Below, in pieces: positions 18,850 through 27,928 of a stretch of 64,000 bases of DNA. The stretch is from positions 1 to 64,000 of the forward strand of contig NZ_JAQQXQ010000009.1 in NCBI RefSeq assembly GCF_028595285.1. Reading direction: 5' to 3'. The first letter of the stretch is position 1, and every line of letters begins with the position of its first letter. Position numbers and translations under genes: made by a program. The notes beneath the pieces were generated by a model that saw only the letters and a program-made list of their open reading frames with translations, did not search any database and was not told the DNA's origin. The stretch comes from Erythrobacter fulvus. Lineage in GTDB: Bacteria; Pseudomonadota; Alphaproteobacteria; Sphingomonadales; Sphingomonadaceae.

Positions 18850-20121
18850 TTGGCCCGGATCGTGATGAAATTCGGCGGAACCTCGATGGCCGGGACGGAG
18901 CGCATCCGCCGCGTCGCAAATATCGTGCGTGCGCAAGCCGCGAAAGGCGATCAGGTCGCGGTGGTCGTCAGCGCGATGGCGGGCGAGACCGACCGGCTCG
19001 TGAATTTCTGTCGCGAGGCCAACCCGCTTTACGATCCGGCCGAATATGACGTGGTCGTCGCAAGCGGAGAACAGGTGACCAGCGGGCTGCTCGCGCTCAC
19101 CCTACAGGCGCTCGGCTGCAAGGCGCGCAGCTGGCTCGGCTGGCAATTGCCGATCAAGACGATCGAAGCCCACGCCAAGGCGCGCATCGATACGATCGAT
19201 GCACCCGGCCTGATTGAGGCGCTGGAAGCTGGCGAGATCGCAGTGATCCCGGGCTTTCAGGGCATTTCGGAGGATGGCCGTGTCACGACGCTCGGGCGCG
19301 GGGGTTCGGACACCTCGGCGGTGGCGGTCGCGGCCGCGATCAAGGCGGACCGTTGCGACATCTACACCGATGTTGACGGGGTCTACACCACCGACCCGCG
19401 CATCGTCGCCAAAGCGCGCAAGCAGAAGGCGGTGACCTACGAGGAAATGCTCGAACTGGCATCCGTGGGCGCAAAGGTGCTTCAGACCCGCTCGGTCGGC
19501 CTCGCAATGAAGGAAGGCGTCCGGGTGCAGGTATTGTCGAGCTTCATCGGCGAAGGCGCACCGCCCGCCGATGATCTGCCGGGAACGATGATCGTCTCGG
19601 ACGAGGAAATGGACGAATTGGTGGAGAAGGGCCTGATGGAACGCCAGCTTGTAACAGGTATTGCGCACGACAAGAACGAGGCCAAGATCATCCTCACCCG
19701 CGTGCCCGACCGCCCTGGCGCAGTGGCCAACATCTTCGAGCCGCTGGCGGCTGCCAGCATCAATGTCGACATGATCATCCAGAACGTCGGGCGCGACAAG
19801 GGCGAAACGGACGTGACCTTCACCGTCCCGCAGTCCGACCTCGCCCGCGCGCAGGCGCTGCTTGAGGACCGCCGCAGCGAAATCGGTTTCAACCGTATCA
19901 TTACAGACAGTAAGATCGCCAAGATCAGCGTCGTTGGCGTCGGCATGAAGAGCCACGCCGGGGTTGCGAGCACAATGTTCCGGGCGCTGTCCGATCGCGG
20001 CATCAACATCCAGGCGATCTCGACCTCGGAAATCAAGATCAGCGTCATGATCGACGAGGACGAGACCGAGCTTGCGGTGCGCGTTCTGCACACAGCCTAC
20101 GGGCTCGACGCAGTTAGCTGA
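18850..20121 (+). CDS. lysC: Aspartate kinase
   Basis: 423 aa. Phosphorylates aspartate at the entry to lysine, threonine and methionine synthesis. Kinase domain with KFGGTS at residues 7-12, VASGEQVTSGLLA and GRGGSDTSAVAVAAA; two C-terminal ACT domains for feedback regulation (around VPDRPGAVANIFEPLA and VGVGMKSHAGVASTMFRAL). Starts with TTG at 18850, preceded by GGGAG; the next in-frame ATG (residue 6) would cut into the conserved strand, so the TTG is preferred. Confidence 0.95.
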   Translation: MARIVMKFGGTSMAGTERIRRVANIVRAQAAKGDQVAVVVSAMAGETDRLVNFCREANPLYDPAEYDVVVASGEQVTSGLLALTLQALGCKARSWLGWQLPIKTIEAHAKARIDTIDAPGLIEALEAGEIAVIPGFQGISEDGRVTTLGRGGSDTSAVAVAAAIKADRCDIYTDVDGVYTTDPRIVAKARKQKAVTYEEMLELASVGAKVLQTRSVGLAMKEGVRVQVLSSFIGEGAPPADDLPGTMIVSDEEMDELVEKGLMERQLVTGIAHDKNEAKIILTRVPDRPGAVANIFEPLAAASINVDMIIQNVGRDKGETDVTFTVPQSDLARAQALLEDRRSEIGFNRIITDSKIAKISVVGVGMKSHAGVASTMFRALSDRGINIQAISTSEIKISVMIDEDETELAVRVLHTAYGLDAVS

Positions 20122-20224
20122 CAGGCAGCCCGCTTTATCGACATTAACCATTATCGGTGACCACTGCTTAACCCTTGGGGCCGGACTCTCGCTGCTCAAC
20201 GCAGAGCATTCGGAGTCGCACCCC

Positions 20225-20899
20225 ATGGCAATCAGGGCCCATCTCGATCAGTCTGTCGCCCGCGAAAGCCAGCGCAGCGCCCACCGCAGATCATTGCGGC
20301 TGGAAACCAGCGGAGCATTGCCGGGAAGCGGCGAGAGCAATGTTGTCATTCACAATATCTCGGCCACGGGACTATTGATCGAGACAGGGCTGGAGGTCGC
20401 AGTAGGCGAGGAGCTTGCGATCGACCTGCCGGCCGCAGGCCAGGTATTCGCCCGGATCATCTGGCGCAGCGATCGACTATATGGCTGTGCCTTTTCCCAG
20501 CCACTGAACGCGGGCGCGCTGGCCGCAGCCCAGCTCAAGGGGCTCCCGGTCAGCGAAGTCACTCAACCAGCCAGACCCACACCGATGGCCAACCCGGCCG
20601 AAACGCTCGGGTTGCGGCTCGCCCGCTTGCGACGCGAAGCCGGCCTTACCCTTGCTGACGTCGCGGCAAGGCTGGGGGTCAGCAAACCGACCGTGTGGGC
20701 ATGGGAAAAGGGCAAGGCCCGTCCTCTGCCCGAACGGATGGAGGCGATTGCCGACGCACTGGGCGCAGCGACCGAGGATCTGGCCGGGTCGAACGAGGGC
20801 GATGTCGATCTCAACGGCTTGATCGACGATTGCCGTACCCGCATCGCCATCGCTTGCGGCGCATCGCCAAATGCCGTTCGTATCATGATCGAACTCTAA
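20225..20899 (+). CDS. PilZ domain - XRE helix-turn-helix fusion protein
   Basis: 224 aa. N-terminal PilZ domain (about residues 15-110) with both cyclic-di-GMP-binding motifs intact: RSAHR (RxxxR, 17-21) and NISATG (NxSxxG, 44-49). C-terminal XRE/Cro-type helix-turn-helix (about 125-185): LGLRLARLRREAGLTLADVAARLGVSKPTVWAWEKGK. The combination suggests a transcription factor whose DNA binding responds to cyclic-di-GMP; this is inference. The ATG at 20225 is chosen since it opens the PilZ domain and follows the intergenic gap after lysC. The next gene carries a GGDEF-like domain. Confidence 0.88.
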   Translation: MAIRAHLDQSVARESQRSAHRRSLRLETSGALPGSGESNVVIHNISATGLLIETGLEVAVGEELAIDLPAAGQVFARIIWRSDRLYGCAFSQPLNAGALAAAQLKGLPVSEVTQPARPTPMANPAETLGLRLARLRREAGLTLADVAARLGVSKPTVWAWEKGKARPLPERMEAIADALGAATEDLAGSNEGDVDLNGLIDDCRTRIAIACGASPNAVRIMIEL

Positions 20900-21010
20900 T
20901 AAAGCCGCCAGCCTTCAGATAGAGATGGATAATTGCTTCGCGAAATTCGCACGCAATTGCTCCACATATTGAAAATTATGGTAAACGAAACTTGGATGTG
21001 ATTCGTTTTT

Positions 21011-21117
21011 TAGTCGAATAAACTTACATAACTAACCAAAATACGATCACATTCAGGAAAAACAGGGGAAATGTTGTTCCTGAATGTGATTTGTTAGTTA
21101 CCAAGTAAATCCGACTA
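21011..21117. repeat. Large imperfect inverted repeat upstream of the GGDEF-like gene
   Basis: Two arms of about 49 and 41 bases face each other across a 17-base loop. Perfectly paired blocks are TAGTCG/CGACTA (21011-21016, 21112-21117), TAACTAAC/GTTAGTTA (21029-21036, 21093-21100) and ATCACATTCAGGAA/TTCCTGAATGTGAT (21046-21059, 21077-21090). The left arm has about 8 extra bases between the inner blocks. A related half-site (GATGTGATTCGTT) sits just outside at 20995-21007. The region is AT-rich unlike its surroundings. It may be a miniature mobile element or a multi-site operator. Confidence 0.85.
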
Positions 21118-21163
21118 ATGCGAGTTGGCGAATTTATCGTTAAACCGCGGGGGCGCTGTCGGT

Positions 21164-22084
21164 ATGAAAATTGGTCTGAGTGACGTCGAGGGTCGAGTTC
21201 TGCACGGCCTTCTTGAAGAGACTTCCGGCGATATCGTTCTGAGGATCGACCAGCGCGGATTTATCCTCCACGCATCCTCGAATATCACCGAACTGGGCTT
21301 CGATTTCTCCTCTGCATTGCTGCTTCCGCACATCACCGATCTGGCCGAAGCTGACCATGCCGCTTTTCTCGGCGAACATGTCAGCGCCGTGCTCGAAGGG
21401 CGGACCCGCAGTGGCTGGGTAGAATTTCCCGTTATCACCTGCGCCGAACGCGATACCTGCCGCGAGACGCAATGCCAGCGTTGGCACGCGCTCAGCCTGC
21501 GACCGATGATCGACAACATGGGCAATATCGACGGCGCACTATGCCTGATGCGTTCGGTCCAGCAAGTGCGCCTGCTTGAAGGCGAGCTGCATAATCGGGC
21601 AGTCACCGATCCGCTGACCGGGCTGGCCAATCGTCAGGCTTTCTGCGCGAGCCTGCGACGGCATCTTGCGGGCGGAGGCGGGCAGATCGTCGGCGTGTTC
21701 GCGGTCGACGGAATGCGCGCATTGCTGCTGCGCTATGGCCAGCGCACGGCCGACGAAGTGGTATGGGGCTTTGCCAAATTCCTCGAAACCATGGCCCTGC
21801 CGGGACACGAACTGGCACAACTCGACGGCGAACGTTTCGGCGTATTGCTGCCGGAAATGACATCGCGAACGGCGCGCGAATGGGCCGAGGATGTGGTGCA
21901 GACATTCTCGACATTGGCCACACCTGTGTCGGCCAAAGCGCCGCAGCTTTCCGCCAGCGCGGGGCTGGCCCGGGTCGAATACACCGTTGACTGGACAATG
22001 CGCGAGGCGGAACTGGGCCTCGTCTTGGCGCGCGCCGGCGGCGGACGTCAGGTTGCCGTAGCAGGGCATCGCCGAGCGGCCTGA
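21164..22084 (+). CDS. PAS-like sensor with degenerate GGDEF domain
   Basis: 306 aa. The N-terminal half (about residues 18-140) resembles a PAS sensor (DIVLRIDQRGFILHASSN; WHALSLRPMIDNMGNIDGALCLMR). The C-terminal half begins with the usual linker AVTDPLTGLANRQAF of diguanylate cyclases, but the active-site loop reads LDGERFGVLL instead of GG(D/E)EF, so catalytic residues are changed and cyclase activity is unlikely; it may bind a nucleotide or act by protein contact. The ATG at 21164 is preferred to a TTG at 21125, which lies next to the inverted repeat. Confidence 0.85.
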   Translation: MKIGLSDVEGRVLHGLLEETSGDIVLRIDQRGFILHASSNITELGFDFSSALLLPHITDLAEADHAAFLGEHVSAVLEGRTRSGWVEFPVITCAERDTCRETQCQRWHALSLRPMIDNMGNIDGALCLMRSVQQVRLLEGELHNRAVTDPLTGLANRQAFCASLRRHLAGGGGQIVGVFAVDGMRALLLRYGQRTADEVVWGFAKFLETMALPGHELAQLDGERFGVLLPEMTSRTAREWAEDVVQTFSTLATPVSAKAPQLSASAGLARVEYTVDWTMREAELGLVLARAGGGRQVAVAGHRRAA

Positions 22085-22126
22085 CGTGCCGCTAGACTTG
22101 GCGCGCAGGGCAGCTAAACCGGCCAG

Positions 22127-23311
22127 ATGAGCCATATTGCCACCATCCTGCTGCTCGGTTCGGGCGAACTCGGACGAGAATTCACGATAGCCGCCAAGCG
22201 CCTCGGTGCAAGGGTGATCGCCTGTGATTCCTACGACGATGCGCCCGCGATGCAGCTCGCTGACACGCGCGAAGTTTTCTCAATGCTCGACGGCGTGGCC
22301 TTGCGCGCGGCAGTGATCAAGCATCAGCCCGACCTGATCGTCCCCGAGATCGAGGCAATCCGCACCGAGATGCTGGCCGAACTGGAAGCGGAAGCCTTCA
22401 CGGTGGTGCCCTCCGCCCGCGCCGCGCAGCTGACCATGAACCGCGATGCGATCCGCGATCTGGCGGCGGGCGAGCTGGGCCTCGTAACCTCGCAATATGG
22501 CTATGCCGAAAGCTTTGCCGAGGCGCAGACCATCGCCGCGCGCATCGGCTATCCGCTGGTGATGAAGCCGGTCATGTCCTCATCGGGCAAGGGCCAGAGC
22601 AAGGTCGACGGGCCGGAGGCGCTGGAGGCCGCGTGGGAATATGCCGTCGCTAACATGCGCGGCGACCGCGCGCGGGTGATCTGCGAGCAGTTCATCGCCT
22701 TCGATTATGAAATTACTCTTCTTACAGTGCGCCACGCGGGCGGCATTTCCTTCTGCCCCCCGATCGGCCACCGGCAGGAGCGCGGCGACTACCGCGAAAG
22801 CTGGCAGCCGGCCGCCATGTCCACTTCGGCCCTCGCCAAGGCCCAGGACATGGCCGCCAAGGTCGTCATGGCGTTGCAGGGTGGCGGACGGGGCTGGGGG
22901 CTCTATGGCGTCGAGTTCTTTGTAAAGGGCGAGGAGGTAATCTTCTCCGAACTCTCCCCACGCCCGCACGATACCGGCATGGTGACGCTCGCCTCGCAGG
23001 ATCTGACCGAATTCGATCTCCACGCCCGCGCGATCCTCGGCCTGCCAGTGCCGGAGACCATCGCTGCCCGCCCCGCCGCCTCCGCCGTGATCCTCGCTGA
23101 CCGGGAGAGCGAGGACTTTGCCTTCGAGGGGCTGGCCGATGCGCTGGCGCTGGGTGACACCGACGTGCGCATTTTCGGGAAGCCCGTCACCCGTCCCTAT
23201 CGCCGCATGGGTGTCGCCCTCGCCCGCGCCCATGATGCGGGATCGGCGGTGGAATTGGCAAAACAGGCCGCGAATGCCGTGCGGATTGTCTATTCGTCCG
23301 AAGCCGACTAA
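22127..23311 (+). CDS. purT: Formate-dependent phosphoribosylglycinamide formyltransferase
   Basis: 394-aa ATP-grasp enzyme that formylates GAR in purine synthesis using formate and ATP instead of formyl-tetrahydrofolate. LLLGSGELGREFTIAAKRLG, YDDAPAMQLAD, EIEAIRTEML, MKPVMSSSGKGQS and YGVEFFVKGEEVIFSELSPRPHDTG are signature blocks. It begins a four-gene run that includes purU, the source of its formate. Confidence 0.96.
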   Translation: MSHIATILLLGSGELGREFTIAAKRLGARVIACDSYDDAPAMQLADTREVFSMLDGVALRAAVIKHQPDLIVPEIEAIRTEMLAELEAEAFTVVPSARAAQLTMNRDAIRDLAAGELGLVTSQYGYAESFAEAQTIAARIGYPLVMKPVMSSSGKGQSKVDGPEALEAAWEYAVANMRGDRARVICEQFIAFDYEITLLTVRHAGGISFCPPIGHRQERGDYRESWQPAAMSTSALAKAQDMAAKVVMALQGGGRGWGLYGVEFFVKGEEVIFSELSPRPHDTGMVTLASQDLTEFDLHARAILGLPVPETIAARPAASAVILADRESEDFAFEGLADALALGDTDVRIFGKPVTRPYRRMGVALARAHDAGSAVELAKQAANAVRIVYSSEAD

Positions 23312-23322
23312 GCGCCGCCGCC

Positions 23323-24336
23323 ATGACAACCTATCCCCACACCGCTGCCCTGATGCAGCGCGGCACTGATTTCCTCGGCTGCGACACCGCGATCCTGTGC
23401 GGCGCGATGAGCTGGGTGTCGGAGCGCAACCTTGTCGCCGCCATCTCCAATGCGGGCGGCTTCGGCGTGATCGCCTGCGGGGCGATGACGCCCGAATTGC
23501 TCGACACCGAGATTGCCGCGACCAAGGCGCTGACGGCGAAGCCATTCGGTGTGAACCTCATCACCATGCACCCCGCGCTGTTCGATCTAATCGCGGTGTG
23601 TCGCAAGCATGGCGTAACCCACGTGGTGCTGGCGGGCGGCATCCCGCCGAAGGGTTCGGTCGAAGCAATCAAGGCCGATGACAGCGGCATCAAGGTGATC
23701 TGCTTTGCGCCCACGCTGGCGCTCGCCAAGAAGCTGCTGCGCTCGGGCGCAGATGCGCTGGTAATCGAGGGAATGGAAGCGGGTGGGCATATCGGCCCGG
23801 TCTCCACCTCGGTGCTGGCGCAGGAAATCCTGCCCGCGCTTGCCGACGAGCACCTGATCTTTGTCGCCGGCGGCATCGGCCGGGGCGAGGCGATTGCGAG
23901 CTACCTCGAAATGGGTGCGGCGGGCGTGCAGCTCGGCACGCGCTTTGCCTGCGCGAGCGAAAGCATCGCCCACCCCGATTTCAAGAAAGCCTTCTTCCGC
24001 GCCTCGGCACGCGAGGCAATTGCCAGCGTGCAGGTTGACCCGCGCTTGCCGGTGATCCCCGTCCGCGCGCTCAAGAACAAGGGTACCGAGGAATTCACCG
24101 CCAAGCAGCGCGAAGTCGCCGCCCTGCTCGATGCGGGCGAAGTCGACATGGGCGAGGCGCAGCTTCAGATCGAGCACTTCTGGGCCGGCGCCCTGCGCCG
24201 CGCGGTGATCGAGGGCGATGTCGAGAACGGCAGCGTGATGGCGGGCCAGTCGGTCGGCATGGTCACCAAGGAAGAACCTGCCGCCGACATCATCGCCGAG
24301 CTGATGAGCCAGTGCGAGGCGGCGCTCGCCCGCTAG
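23323..24336 (+). CDS. Nitronate monooxygenase-like FMN protein
   Basis: 337-aa TIM barrel. Blocks [28 protein letters not shown], the catalytic-type histidine in [13 protein letters not shown], and the FMN phosphate-binding [26 protein letters not shown] match the nitronate monooxygenase / 2-nitropropane dioxygenase family. It lies 11 bases after purT and 1 base before purU, so it is co-expressed with formate-linked purine synthesis; why is not evident. Family members also include enoyl reductases, so the substrate is uncertain. Confidence 0.85.
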   Translation: MTTYPHTAALMQRGTDFLGCDTAILCGAMSWVSERNLVAAISNAGGFGVIACGAMTPELLDTEIAATKALTAKPFGVNLITMHPALFDLIAVCRKHGVTHVVLAGGIPPKGSVEAIKADDSGIKVICFAPTLALAKKLLRSGADALVIEGMEAGGHIGPVSTSVLAQEILPALADEHLIFVAGGIGRGEAIASYLEMGAAGVQLGTRFACASESIAHPDFKKAFFRASAREAIASVQVDPRLPVIPVRALKNKGTEEFTAKQREVAALLDAGEVDMGEAQLQIEHFWAGALRRAVIEGDVENGSVMAGQSVGMVTKEEPAADIIAELMSQCEAALAR

Positions 24337-24337
24337 C

Positions 24338-25201
24338 ATGGGGCCGCTGATCCTCACCCTCGCCTGTCCCGACCGGCCCGGCATTACCGCGCGGGTCACC
24401 GGATTCCTCTTCGAGCGCGGGTGCAACATCCTCGACGCGCAGCAATTCAACGACCGGGCCGGTAACGGGGGCGGTGATCGCTTCTTCATGCGCGTCGTGT
24501 TCGATCCCGACGGCTCGACGCGCGAGGGCCTGCGCGCCGATTTCGCCACGCTAGCAAGCGAATTCGGGATGGACTGGACCATGGTGCGCGAGGATCGTCC
24601 GCGCCGCACCATCATCATGGTCAGCAAGTTCGACCACTGCCTCGTCGATCTGCTCTATCGCTGCCGCACCGGGGAGCTGCCAATCGACATCGTCGCGATC
24701 GTCTCCAACCACCCGCGCGAGGCGGCGATCCGGGTGGAAATCGGGGACATTCCCTTCCACCACATCCCCGTCACCCCCGACACAAAGCCCGCCGCCGAGG
24801 CGCAGTTCCGCACGCTGGCTGCGGAAACCGACGCGGAGCTGGTGGTGCTGGCGCGCTACATGCAGGTATTCTCGGACGAACAATCCGCCCACTTCGCCGG
24901 ACGCTGCATCAACATCCACCATTCCTTCCTGCCCGGCTTCAAGGGTGCGCGTCCCTATCATCAGGCCCATGCCCGGGGCGTGAAGATCATCGGTGCGACC
25001 GCGCATTTCGTGACCGCCGATCTCGATGAAGGCCCGATCATCCATCAGGATGTCGAGCGCATCACCCATGCCGACAGCCCGGAGGACCTCGTGCGCAAGG
25101 GCCGTGATATCGAACGCCGTGTGCTGGCCGAAGCGGTGCGGCTGTTCGCGCAGGAACGCGTGCTGATGAACGGCAACCGGACGGTGGTGTTCAGGGGCTG
25201 A
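24338..25201 (+). CDS. purU: Formyltetrahydrofolate deformylase
   Basis: 287 aa. Hydrolyses 10-formyl-tetrahydrofolate to formate and tetrahydrofolate. N-terminal ACT domain ([27 protein letters not shown]) and C-terminal formyltransferase-like domain with the catalytic Asn/His/Asp set in [17 protein letters not shown] and [12 protein letters not shown]. In E. coli the formate made by PurU feeds PurT, and here purT is two genes upstream. Confidence 0.95.
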   Translation: MGPLILTLACPDRPGITARVTGFLFERGCNILDAQQFNDRAGNGGGDRFFMRVVFDPDGSTREGLRADFATLASEFGMDWTMVREDRPRRTIIMVSKFDHCLVDLLYRCRTGELPIDIVAIVSNHPREAAIRVEIGDIPFHHIPVTPDTKPAAEAQFRTLAAETDAELVVLARYMQVFSDEQSAHFAGRCINIHHSFLPGFKGARPYHQAHARGVKIIGATAHFVTADLDEGPIIHQDVERITHADSPEDLVRKGRDIERRVLAEAVRLFAQERVLMNGNRTVVFRG

Positions 25202-25250
25202 TTGCTTTTCGCAGTTGCCGCGCCGCCGCACGAGGCGCACACTACCGCGA

Positions 25251-25652
25251 ATGATCGTCGAACGCCTTGACCATGTGAACATCATTACCGACCGGCTCGC
25301 CGAGACCGCGCGGTTCTATTCCGAACTGCTCGATCTGGAGGAGCGCGACGGCCCGCCACCCTTGCCGCCGCATCAGGTGCGCTGGATGTATGACGCGGGT
25401 GGGCAGGCGATCCTGCACCTCAATTCCACCGACTGCCCGCGCGCCTTTGATCGCGCTGTCTCGCCGGGGGCCGAGACCGGCGCGATCCACCACGTCGCGC
25501 TGCGCTGTGGGAACTTCGATCAGGTCAAAGCCCGGCTCGACGCGCGCGGCGGGGACTACCGGATCAATGATCTGAGCAGCATCGGCTTGCGCCAGATCTT
25601 CACCGCCGATCCCAACAACGTGCTGCTGGAGCTGAACTTCTTCAGCGCCTAA
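25251..25652 (+). CDS. VOC-family (glyoxalase-like) protein
   Basis: 133 aa, two beta-alpha-beta-beta-beta units. Metal ligands typical of the vicinal-oxygen-chelate family are visible: DHVN near the N terminus, IHHVALRC in the middle and LLELNFF at the end. Last gene of the purT run, 49 bases after purU. The catalytic role (lyase, dioxygenase or resistance protein) cannot be told. The start at 25251 places the conserved VERLDHVNI at the N terminus. Its end overlaps the convergent dehydrogenase gene by 4 bases. Confidence 0.82.
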   Translation: MIVERLDHVNIITDRLAETARFYSELLDLEERDGPPPLPPHQVRWMYDAGGQAILHLNSTDCPRAFDRAVSPGAETGAIHHVALRCGNFDQVKARLDARGGDYRINDLSSIGLRQIFTADPNNVLLELNFFSA

Positions 25653-27817
25653 CGCCGCGCAATCTTCCTCTCTCCCTCGATTGCCTTGTCCTCGTTGGCG
25701 CGCTGGATCACGTAGGCACGGATCGCCTCGACCTCCTCCTTCGATAGCGAAGGCGCAAAGCTGACCATGCCGTTATCCTTGAGGATGCCGTCATAGACCA
25801 CCGCGCTCCACGCCTTGGCGTCGCCGAGTGCGCCGGAACGCCTGAGGTCGGGCAGTTCGGTCGAACCAACCGCGCCGGGCGCATGGCACACCGCGCAGTA
25901 GCGGCCATACTTGGCCTTGCCGAGCGCGATTACGTCAGCGCTGGCACGGCTCGGCGGCGGATCGAGCGGGAGCTTGACCAGCTCCGGCTCCGGCGGCAGC
26001 GCGGCGTTCCCGCCGAGCTTGAACACCAGTAGGCGGCTGATGTTGCGCACCGGCCCCTGATTGTTGATGAGATCGCCGTCGGCGGTGATCGCATAGGCTC
26101 CGCCCCAGCCGGCCAGAACCGCAACATATTGCTCCCCGTCGACGGTATAAGTGATCGGCGGTGCGACGATCCCGGTCTGGGCGGCGAAGCTCCACAGCTT
26201 CTTGCCGTTGGCGGCATCATAGGCGGCGAATTCGCTGCCCGAATTGCCCTGGAAAACCAGACCCCCGCCAGTCGCCAGCAGCCCGCCGTTCCACGGCCCG
26301 GGGAACTCGACCGTCCAGCGCGCCTCCTGCTTGACCGGGTCCCACGCCATCAGCTTGCCCTTGACCGTGCCATAGACCTGCTTGCGGATACCGAGGTCGG
26401 GCGGGAGATCACCCGCGCCCAGATCGAAGCCGACGTTGAAACCGCGCGCACGGTCGGGCTTCCAGTCGGCCTGCGGCGCATAGAGCGACGCTGCTTCGAA
26501 GGCCGGAATGTAGACCAGCCCTTCCTGCGGGCTGAAGGCCATCGGGTGCCAGTTGTGTCCGCCCAGCGGCCCGGGCATCACCAGCGCGGGTTTACCGGTC
26601 TTGTCGACGCGCGCTTCGGGGTTTTCGATGGGACGTCCATTCTCATCCAGTCCCTTGGCCCAGCTGATCGGGATATAGGGCTTGCCCGAAATCAACTCGC
26701 CCGTCTCGCGATCAATGACATAGAAGAAACCGTTTTTGGGCGCCTGCATCAGCACCTTGCGCGCCTTGCCGTCCACTTCCATGTCGGCAAGGATGATATG
26801 CTGGGTGGCGGTGAAGTCCCAAGTCTCGCCCGGCGTGGTCTGATAGTGCCAGACATATTCGCCGGTGCCGGGCCGGATAGCCACGATGCTGGAGAGGTAG
26901 AGATTGTCGCCCTCGCCCGTCCCGTCAGGCCCGGGCGAACGATAGGCACGGTTCCACGGAGACCCGTTGCCCACCCCGATATAGAGCAGGTCGAGATCGG
27001 GGTCGTAGGCCATCGAATCCCAAACTGTCCCGCCGCCGCCGATCGCGTCCGACGCGCCCAGGACATCCATGTTCCACGTCTCGGCGGCCTTCTGCAGATA
27101 GGCCGGCGCATTGTCTCCCTGCCCGCCTTCCGGCACGGTGTAGAAACGCCACAGTTCCTCGCCGTCCTCGGCACTGTAGGCCGCGACATAGCCGCGCACG
27201 CCGAATTCTGCCCCGCCGCTACCGATAATCACCTTGCCGTCGATCACCCGCGGCGCCCCGGTGATGGTGTAGCTCTTCGACTGGTCGACGGTGACCTTCT
27301 CCCACGCCACCTTGCCGGTCTCGCGGTCGATCGCCACCAGCCGCCCGTCGAGCGTGCCGAGAAACAGCTTGTCCCCCCACGCCGCCAACCCGCGGTTCAC
27401 CACGTCGCAGCACGCCTTGACCGCAGTCTCCCCGGGCACTTGCGGATCATATTCCCACAGCTTTGCCCCGGTTGCGGCGTCGAACGCCTTCACTTTGCTC
27501 CACGCGGTGGTGAGATAGAGCTTGCCGTCGATCACCAGCGGGGTCGCCTCTTGCCCCCGTGCGGTGTCCATGTCGGCGAACCATGTCAGACCGAGTTGGC
27601 CAACATTGTCGCGATTGACGCTGTCGAGCGGCGAAAAACGCTGTTCGGAATAGGTGCGCCCGTGGGTGATCCAGTTGGCGCTGTCGGCATCCGCTTCCAG
27701 CAAAGCCGCCATTGTGACGCCTTCGCCTTCGCCCGGTCCGAAAATCTGACTGCAATTCGCCAGCACCCCGGCAGACAGCAACAGGCCTGCGCTCAGCGTC
27801 CAACGCATAAGTTTCAT
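25649..27817 (-). CDS. PQQ-dependent alcohol dehydrogenase with cytochrome c domain
   Basis: 722 aa, a type II quinohemoprotein. An N-terminal signal (residues 1 to about 21, possible but atypical lipobox LANC) exports it. The eight-bladed PQQ propeller carries the adjacent-cysteine ring (ACC, Cys136-137) and the catalytic Asp334 in TWDFTATQ. The residue two after this Asp is Thr, not Asp, which in this family points to calcium rather than lanthanide use. The C-terminal cytochrome c domain has CAVCH at 641-645 and a candidate axial Met at 684. Substrate is probably an alcohol but unspecified. ATG at 27817; divergent from the hydrolase gene. Confidence 0.92.
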   Translation of the reverse strand: MKLMRWTLSAGLLLSAGVLANCSQIFGPGEGEGVTMAALLEADADSANWITHGRTYSEQRFSPLDSVNRDNVGQLGLTWFADMDTARGQEATPLVIDGKLYLTTAWSKVKAFDAATGAKLWEYDPQVPGETAVKACCDVVNRGLAAWGDKLFLGTLDGRLVAIDRETGKVAWEKVTVDQSKSYTITGAPRVIDGKVIIGSGGAEFGVRGYVAAYSAEDGEELWRFYTVPEGGQGDNAPAYLQKAAETWNMDVLGASDAIGGGGTVWDSMAYDPDLDLLYIGVGNGSPWNRAYRSPGPDGTGEGDNLYLSSIVAIRPGTGEYVWHYQTTPGETWDFTATQHIILADMEVDGKARKVLMQAPKNGFFYVIDRETGELISGKPYIPISWAKGLDENGRPIENPEARVDKTGKPALVMPGPLGGHNWHPMAFSPQEGLVYIPAFEAASLYAPQADWKPDRARGFNVGFDLGAGDLPPDLGIRKQVYGTVKGKLMAWDPVKQEARWTVEFPGPWNGGLLATGGGLVFQGNSGSEFAAYDAANGKKLWSFAAQTGIVAPPITYTVDGEQYVAVLAGWGGAYAITADGDLINNQGPVRNISRLLVFKLGGNAALPPEPELVKLPLDPPPSRASADVIALGKAKYGRYCAVCHAPGAVGSTELPDLRRSGALGDAKAWSAVVYDGILKDNGMVSFAPSLSKEEVEAIRAYVIQRANEDKAIEGERKIARR

Positions 27818-27928
27818 CGATCCCACTCCCCGTGTTTTGCTGCGCATGTTGCCGCGAGAAACTTCGCTTGTCCATGCCCGCTGCCTCGGCCTATCTGGAT
27901 GGCGGAGGGGCTGACAGGAGAGTTCAAG

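Noticed and set aside
26129..27928. Long upstream extension of the dienelactone hydrolase frame
   Set aside because: Antisense to the quinohemoprotein; the real start at 27929 has a ribosome binding site and a Tat signal.
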